A stretch of 17,878 nucleotides of DNA from NCBI GenBank assembly GCA_041742695.1, contig JBGTOF010000219.1, positions 1 through 17,878 of the forward strand. The letters are read 5' to 3'. The notes under the pieces are model-generated. The model was not told the origin of the DNA and did not search any database. It worked only from the letters and a program-made list of their open reading frames with translations. Below, in pieces: positions 14,153 to 17,878 of the stretch. Positions within the stretch are counted from its first letter, which is position 1, and every line of letters starts with the position of its first letter. Origin of the DNA: Kaiparowitsia sp041742695. Its GTDB lineage: Bacteria; Cyanobacteriota; Cyanobacteriia; Elainellales; Elainellaceae. A program made the translations under genes and the position numbers.

Positions 14153-15085
14153 TTAGTCATAGCAGCCCGGCCAAGCCCCAAACGTCAACCGTTCGCAAAG
14201 GGTACGGCTCCGCACCTGACTGGTTGCTTCGCGGATGAGTTGGGCTTTGCGATCTTGCCAAGGATAGTCGTCTGGCAAGCCTTGAGCATGGGCGATCGCA
14301 TTCTGAAATTCACCATTTCCCACATACTCTACAGCCCGCTGATACGCCTGATAGGGTCTCGCCTGCGTCTGCCAGTAGGGGTGATCCGAGATTTGCGCTA
14401 GAGAGTTAGCCGCCGCATTCAGATTGTGCCCTCTGAGCGCCACATCAGCTGCCTCTAGAAGCCGCTGATTCGTAGCAAACTCTGACGCCCACTCTCTTTT
14501 CATCTGTATGACAGATGAGTGATTGCTGCAATACTGCGATACCGCATTCATCAGATAGGTTGAATGATTGAGATACAAGGGTGAATCTTGCCAATATTCG
14601 CGTTGGGCGAACCCGACGACCTGCTCACAGAGGCGATCGCGGTATTCGGTGAGGGTTTGGTGGTGACGATTGGGAGCCAGCTCATCCATCCGGGCGATCG
14701 CCCGTTCCAATTCCCCCTTATCAACAATTTGCATGAGTTCGGGCCAGGCTTGGCTAATCTGCGCTGCCTCCTGCTGATGGCGTTCAGCCTGTTGCCGTTG
14801 CAGACAGTAGGCTCGTTCAACGAGTACTCGGGCATGTCCACTATGCACAGATTTAGGAAGCTCCAGGAATCGATCTGCCGCGCTAATACACTCGTCATAC
14901 AGACCGTCTTGTGCATGCTCATTCAGGAGTTCAATGAAGTTCTCTAGATTTGCAGTTTGTTGCCCAATGTAGTGATTGATGACGATCACCAGGCTAATTC
15001 CAGATACCGCCAAGGTATAGACAGCAGCCAGCCAGGCGATCATCGTCAAATCATGTGGGGGGCGATTAGGGTTGGGACGTGGCAT
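14153..15085 (-). CDS. Membrane-anchored helical-repeat (TPR-like) protein of unknown function
   Basis: The 310 residues (from ATG 15085) have a short Pro-rich cytoplasmic start, one membrane helix at about 14-38 (MIAWLAAVYTLAVSGISLVIVIN), and a soluble, largely helical remainder. The latter contains repeated units with Trp/Ala/Leu patterns, such as AWPELMQIVDKGELERAIARM, HNLNAAANSLAQISDHPYW and EYVGNGEFQNAIAHAQGLPD, about 35 residues each. This resembles TPR-like repeats in cyanobacterial anchored proteins, which are often loosely annotated as chromosome-segregation-ATPase-like. It probably acts as a scaffold facing the periplasm. A longer frame opens at GTG 15172, but GGAGAG 9 bases before ATG 15085 and the normal TM position favour the shorter form. 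No enzymatic motif was seen. Confidence 0.7.
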   Translation of the reverse strand: MPRPNPNRPPHDLTMIAWLAAVYTLAVSGISLVIVINHYIGQQTANLENFIELLNEHAQDGLYDECISAADRFLELPKSVHSGHARVLVERAYCLQRQQAERHQQEAAQISQAWPELMQIVDKGELERAIARMDELAPNRHHQTLTEYRDRLCEQVVGFAQREYWQDSPLYLNHSTYLMNAVSQYCSNHSSVIQMKREWASEFATNQRLLEAADVALRGHNLNAAANSLAQISDHPYWQTQARPYQAYQRAVEYVGNGEFQNAIAHAQGLPDDYPWQDRKAQLIREATSQVRSRTLCERLTFGAWPGCYD

Positions 15086-15499
15086 AGGTATTAACTCTCC
15101 ACAATAGATGCGAGGGCGAGTACACACAGAATCGTCATCTCTCACAACACAGGCATAGCAATCTTGTAACACAATTGACTGGAAAAAGAAACAGATTGTA
15201 TATACAAAATAGATACACGCGGAGGTGAGGCGATCGCACGTCCCTTTGTCACACCTCTGCCAACGACCGTCGCTTGCTGCGCAAACTGTTCGTCCTAAAC
15301 ATTGCCAAATTCTAGAGATGCGGGATTCTTGCTTGCAAAACTAAAAAGATTTGTTATCTTACAGAAAATGACTATCAAATATATGACAAGTTTTCGTAAA
15401 GGAGTGGACAGATGAAAGACTTTTGATATACATTAGGTAGTCATGTGCAAATGGAATCCAGCACATGTCCCTAACGTGAGACGAAAACGGCGTGGTGTT
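15086..15499. other. Divergent intergenic region with promoter-like elements
   Basis: This 414 bp stretch separates a minus-strand gene from a plus-strand gene. It holds a perfect 12 bp palindrome TTGTATATACAA at 15196-15207, a HIP1 site near 15231, and AT-rich DNA from about 15330 to 15440. No full-length gene is supported on either strand; a minus-strand frame at 15359-15619 is a shadow of the downstream gene. Promoters for both flanking genes probably lie here. Confidence 0.5.
15405..15432 (+). promoter_or_regulatory. Sigma70-like promoter before the ribbon-helix-helix gene
   Basis: TGGACA (15405-15410) and TATACA (15427-15432) are spaced by 16 bases and match -35 and -10 boxes. Transcription would begin near 15440, leaving a leader of about 60 bases before ATG 15500 and almost none before ATG 15443, which favours the later start. 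A second candidate further upstream is TTGCAA (15333-15338) with TATCTT (15355-15360), also 16 bases apart. Confidence 0.4.
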
Positions 15500-15934
15500 A
15501 TGAGTAACAAGAAGTTGATCAGCTTTCGACTGCCCGAAGATCTGATTGAATCCCTCCGAGACCAGGCTGATCACGACGGTATTTCGTTGACTGAGCTTGT
15601 ATGTCGCCGATTGCGGCAAGAGCCGCAGGAGTCTGGCAAGCTTTCCTCAGCCACTTCAGAACTAGACAAACTGGTTAGCACGTTGGTCCAGCAAGTTCAA
15701 GATCTGAAGCACGAGCGTAATACATACCAGTCCCCATCCCCCACGCCGCTCTATGCTGCCCTGTTGGCACCTCCACTACCAGCGCCTGTACCGACCTCGT
15801 CTTTTGAGGAGTTGGGGCGTTATCTGGTCGAAAAGCTAGAAAAGCTAGAAACCCGATTGGCTCAGGTGGAGCAAAGTGCCGATGACACCGCTCCCTCCGC
15901 TCAATCTGCAACCAATGCCGGGTCAGAGCGATAA
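15500..15934 (+). CDS. Ribbon-helix-helix (CopG-like) protein with coiled-coil tail
   Basis: The 144 residues begin with MSNKKLISFRLPEDLIESLR and ISLTELVCRRLRQE, a ribbon-helix-helix DNA-binding fold (beta strand KLISFRL, then two helices) as in CopG/MetJ/Arc-type repressors and many antitoxins. Residues 51-74 may form a short helix. Residues 79-98 are a Pro-rich linker, and 101-126 (FEELGRYLVEKLEKLETRLA) are a heptad-patterned coiled coil likely used for assembly or partner binding. ATG 15443 in the same frame would add 19 basic residues; the RHH start and the promoter position favour 15500. The PIN-like/LeuA-like gene follows after 64 bp on the same strand, so a DNA-binding autoregulator or antitoxin role is plausible but unproven. 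Confidence 0.8.
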   Translation: MSNKKLISFRLPEDLIESLRDQADHDGISLTELVCRRLRQEPQESGKLSSATSELDKLVSTLVQQVQDLKHERNTYQSPSPTPLYAALLAPPLPAPVPTSSFEELGRYLVEKLEKLETRLAQVEQSADDTAPSAQSATNAGSER

Positions 15935-15998
15935 CTGAGCACTCCTGTCTGGGTGCTGGTTCATGTCAAGCAGTGGCGAATGAAGAGGTTGCTCCACC

Positions 15999-16934
15999 GT
16001 GGTTTATTCACCTCTCTTCTCTATGAGTCAGCGCTCTTGCATCTCCGCCTTAATTACGCCAAACATCTTTCAAAACTCATTGTCACGTAACCCAGAGACC
16101 TCTGGCTACTGCACGGAATGGCTGCGACGACTGGCGTCTCTGTCAGTTCGGTGGTACATGTTGCAGTCCGATTTTGACCAGGCGTTTACCTTTTGGCGCA
16201 TGTATCAATTGGGAGGCAGTGCCGAGTGCCAAGCGATCTACCAGGTGATGGAGTCTAGGATCCATACGCTACCAATCACAGAAGATCTGCTGGAGTTTGC
16301 AGGACAGTTTAAGTTAAATTTCAACGATGCGTTGCGGTTGGCCTGCGCGTTTGAAACGCCGCTGGACTTGATTGTGACCTGGGAGGCCTATCAGTTTGCT
16401 GAGAGCACCCGGGGTCGCCAAACCGTTGAACAGTATGGATATTTCAATCGGTCAACGGAGTCTATTTTGGCCGATGAAAATGAACCGATATTATCGAGCA
16501 TTGCTATTTACGGGCTGTCATCTTTTATGCGAGAGATGATGCAGCCAGAGGTGTCACAGGTGCCGCCTATGTTCCATCTGCATCAGCTTGAGGTGCGTAG
16601 TGGAGACGAGTGTGCGGCTACAATCTGCCTGGGCACCCGGGAGGGGGAATGTTTTCGGGAGTCTGCGGTAGGAGCGACGCCTTGCGATGCCATCTATCGC
16701 ACCATCGATCGTTGTGTCGATGCGTTCCTAGAGCTACCTGTTCGACGGATGGTAGATTTTAGCGTGCCGCCTACGGTGGGCGGGGCAGAAGCAGAAGCAA
16801 AAGCCATGATTACGGTAGTGTGCGATCGCCGCTATTTTGAAACCAGTGCGAGCCACATTAATATGATGCATGCGTTTGCCCATGCCTATGTATCTGCTAT
16901 CAATCAAATCTTGATCAGCCTGGATTTAGGCTAG
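15999..16934 (+). CDS. PIN-like region fused to a LeuA-type allosteric domain
   Basis: The 311 residues start at GTG 15999, with GAAGAGG 10 bases upstream; ATG 16023 is an alternative. Residues about 50-135 resemble the second half of a PIN domain: ITEDLLEFAGQFKLNFNDALRLACAFETPLDLIVTWEAYQF follows the PIN pattern 'DA..LA.A.......ivTw....F', with Asp110 at a conserved acidic site. The first PIN acidic residue (usually D-x-N near the N-terminus) and the late Asp after the T-W are not seen, so nuclease activity is doubtful. Residues about 190-308 match the alpha-isopropylmalate synthase regulatory (LeuA dimer) fold: LEVRSGDECAATICLGT, then GATPCDAIYRTID, then VGGAEAEAKAMITVV, then AHAYVSAINQIL. 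The LeuA catalytic TIM barrel is absent. In LeuA this domain binds leucine, so this protein may sense a small metabolite. It pairs with the RHH gene upstream. Confidence 0.7.
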   Translation: MVYSPLFSMSQRSCISALITPNIFQNSLSRNPETSGYCTEWLRRLASLSVRWYMLQSDFDQAFTFWRMYQLGGSAECQAIYQVMESRIHTLPITEDLLEFAGQFKLNFNDALRLACAFETPLDLIVTWEAYQFAESTRGRQTVEQYGYFNRSTESILADENEPILSSIAIYGLSSFMREMMQPEVSQVPPMFHLHQLEVRSGDECAATICLGTREGECFRESAVGATPCDAIYRTIDRCVDAFLELPVRRMVDFSVPPTVGGAEAEAKAMITVVCDRRYFETSASHINMMHAFAHAYVSAINQILISLDLG

Positions 16935-16942
16935 CGGCGTAG

Positions 16943-16970
16943 GGCTGTCATTGTGCGGCTGTCATTGTGC
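16943..16970 (+). repeat. Perfect 14 bp tandem duplication downstream of the PIN/LeuA-like gene
   Basis: GGCTGTCATTGTGC occurs twice in a row (16943-16956 and 16957-16970). The end of the second copy also starts a small stem, GTGCGG (16967-16972) with CCGCAC (16982-16987). It lies in the 96 bp gap before bciB and could be a 3'-end structure. Confidence 0.7.
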
Positions 16971-17030
16971 GGTTCACTCTGCCGCACTGCGGTATTGTGA
17001 GAAAAGACGCGTTGTATCATTCTTTTTGCA

Positions 17031-17878
17031 ATGACTGCTGTTTCTCCCAATTCGCCTCAGCATAAAAAAGCCAAAGCCCTTAAGCCCGGAAGTCGTCGCC
17101 CTGCCAAAGAGCTGTGCAGCGAATGTGGACTCTGCGACACGTATTATGTCCACTATGTCAAAGAAGCCTGTGCATTCATCAACCAGCAGATTCCTGAATT
17201 GGAAGAACAGGCCCATGGCCGCAGTCGTGATTTAGAGCAAGAAGACGATCTCTATTTCGGCGTCCACAATACGATGATGGCCGCCCGCAAGACCCAGCCG
17301 ATTGAAGGGGCGCAGTGGACGGGTATTGTCAGCAGTATTGCCATTGAGATGCTGAATCGGGGGCTCGTGGAAGGCGTGGTCTGCGTGCAGAATACGGAGA
17401 GCGATCGCTTTCAGCCCATGCCCGTAATCGCGAGAACACCCGAAGATATTTTGGCGGCACGGGTCAACAAGCCCACCTTGTCGCCCAATTTGTCTGTGCT
17501 TGAACAAATCGAGCAATCTGGCATGAAACGCCTGCTGGTGATTGGGGTGGGATGTCAGATTCAGGCATTGCGCGCGGTGCAAGACCAGCTTGGGCTAGAA
17601 AAGCTCTATGTGCTGGGCACCCCCTGCGTAGATAATGTGACCCGCGCCGGCCTGCAAAAATTTCTCAACACCACTAGCCGATCGCCCGAGACGGTGGTGT
17701 ATTACGAGTTCATGCAGGATTTCCGCGTTCACTTTAAGCACGAAGACGGCTCGACAGAAACCGTGCCCTTTTTTGGGCTCAAGACAAATCAGCTCAAGGA
17801 TGTGTTTGCGCCCTCCTGTATGAGCTGCTTTGACTATGTCAACTCCCTGGCCGATCTGGTGGTGGGCTATATGGGGGC
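17031..17878 (+). CDS. bciB: Ferredoxin-dependent divinyl chlorophyllide a 8-vinyl reductase (partial, 3' end cut by window)
   Basis: It reduces the 8-vinyl group of divinyl chlorophyll(ide) in chlorophyll synthesis using reduced ferredoxin; the Synechocystis homologue is slr1923. The 282 visible residues belong to the FrhB / coenzyme F420 hydrogenase beta-subunit family that also includes plant 7-hydroxymethyl chlorophyll a reductase. An Fe-S cysteine group is present early, CSECGLCDTYYVHYVKEACAF, followed by GVGCQIQALRAVQDQLG, GTPCVDNVTRAG and CMSCFDYVNSLADLVVGYMG, which hold the further Fe-S and flavin-site residues. The N-terminal PGSRRPAKELC is typical of the cyanobacterial form. The family is about 400 residues long, so roughly a quarter is missing past the window edge. 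No strong Shine-Dalgarno is visible before ATG 17031. It is probably unrelated in function to the upstream genes. Confidence 0.92.
   Translation, partial: MTAVSPNSPQHKKAKALKPGSRRPAKELCSECGLCDTYYVHYVKEACAFINQQIPELEEQAHGRSRDLEQEDDLYFGVHNTMMAARKTQPIEGAQWTGIVSSIAIEMLNRGLVEGVVCVQNTESDRFQPMPVIARTPEDILAARVNKPTLSPNLSVLEQIEQSGMKRLLVIGVGCQIQALRAVQDQLGLEKLYVLGTPCVDNVTRAGLQKFLNTTSRSPETVVYYEFMQDFRVHFKHEDGSTETVPFFGLKTNQLKDVFAPSCMSCFDYVNSLADLVVGYMG

Noticed and set aside
14021..14401. 126-codon plus-strand frame
   Set aside because: Most of it is antisense to the membrane-anchored protein gene and it has no conserved pattern.
15359..15619. 86-codon minus-strand frame over the RHH promoter and N-terminus
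   Set aside because: It is antisense to the RHH gene and shows no motif.
1..17878. CRISPR array, tRNA, transposase or integrase
   Set aside because: No regularly spaced repeats with unique spacers, no cloverleaf-like tRNA and no transposase motif were seen on reading both strands.

Overview
The window looks like chromosomal DNA of a moderately GC-rich cyanobacterium. The octamer GCGATCGC (the cyanobacterial HIP1 repeat) recurs throughout. The last gene is a BciB-type ferredoxin-dependent divinyl chlorophyllide reductase, and a dispersed C/G-rich repeat at 13840-13923 is of a kind common in cyanobacteria. The lineage cannot be named more closely; a Leptolyngbya/Nodosilinea-like filament is only a guess.

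Region 1 (1-6955, all + strand) is the most interesting part. It starts with the tail of a probable ABC transporter solute-binding protein (1-96). Next come a DUF1989-GcvT fusion that matches the architecture of trimethylamine N-oxide (TMAO) demethylase Tdm (107-1993), an unrecognised 167-residue protein (2009-2512), an exported methionine sulfoxide reductase A (2644-3300), a flavin monooxygenase closely resembling bacterial trimethylamine monooxygenase Tmm (3744-5093), and a glutamine synthetase superfamily ligase (5178-6680). Together they suggest a methylated-amine pathway: TMA to TMAO (Tmm), TMAO to dimethylamine plus methylene-tetrahydrofolate (Tdm), and capture of an amine or ammonia as a gamma-glutamyl amide. 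Genes for the dimethylamine and methylamine steps are not in the window. A small thioredoxin-like 2Fe-2S ferredoxin gene follows (6718-6955); it is complete except for a one-base frame break next to its start codon.

Region 2 (7040-13524, all - strand) converges on region 1. It holds an MMPL-family RND exporter, an extended-SDR/thioester-reductase-like protein just upstream of it in the same direction, and a large CHASE2-PAS-GGDEF-EAL cyclic-di-GMP protein with an SD-rich low-complexity linker.

Region 3 (13525-15499) is about 600 bp of intergenic DNA with a dispersed repeat, a membrane-anchored helical-repeat-like protein on the - strand, and a 414 bp divergent intergenic region with promoter-like elements.

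Region 4 (15500-17878, + strand) holds a ribbon-helix-helix/coiled-coil protein followed by a protein that joins a PIN-like region to a LeuA-type allosteric domain. The order resembles a toxin-antitoxin locus whose 'toxin' has gained a metabolite-sensing domain. The window ends inside bciB. No tRNA, rRNA, CRISPR array, transposase or replication origin was seen.
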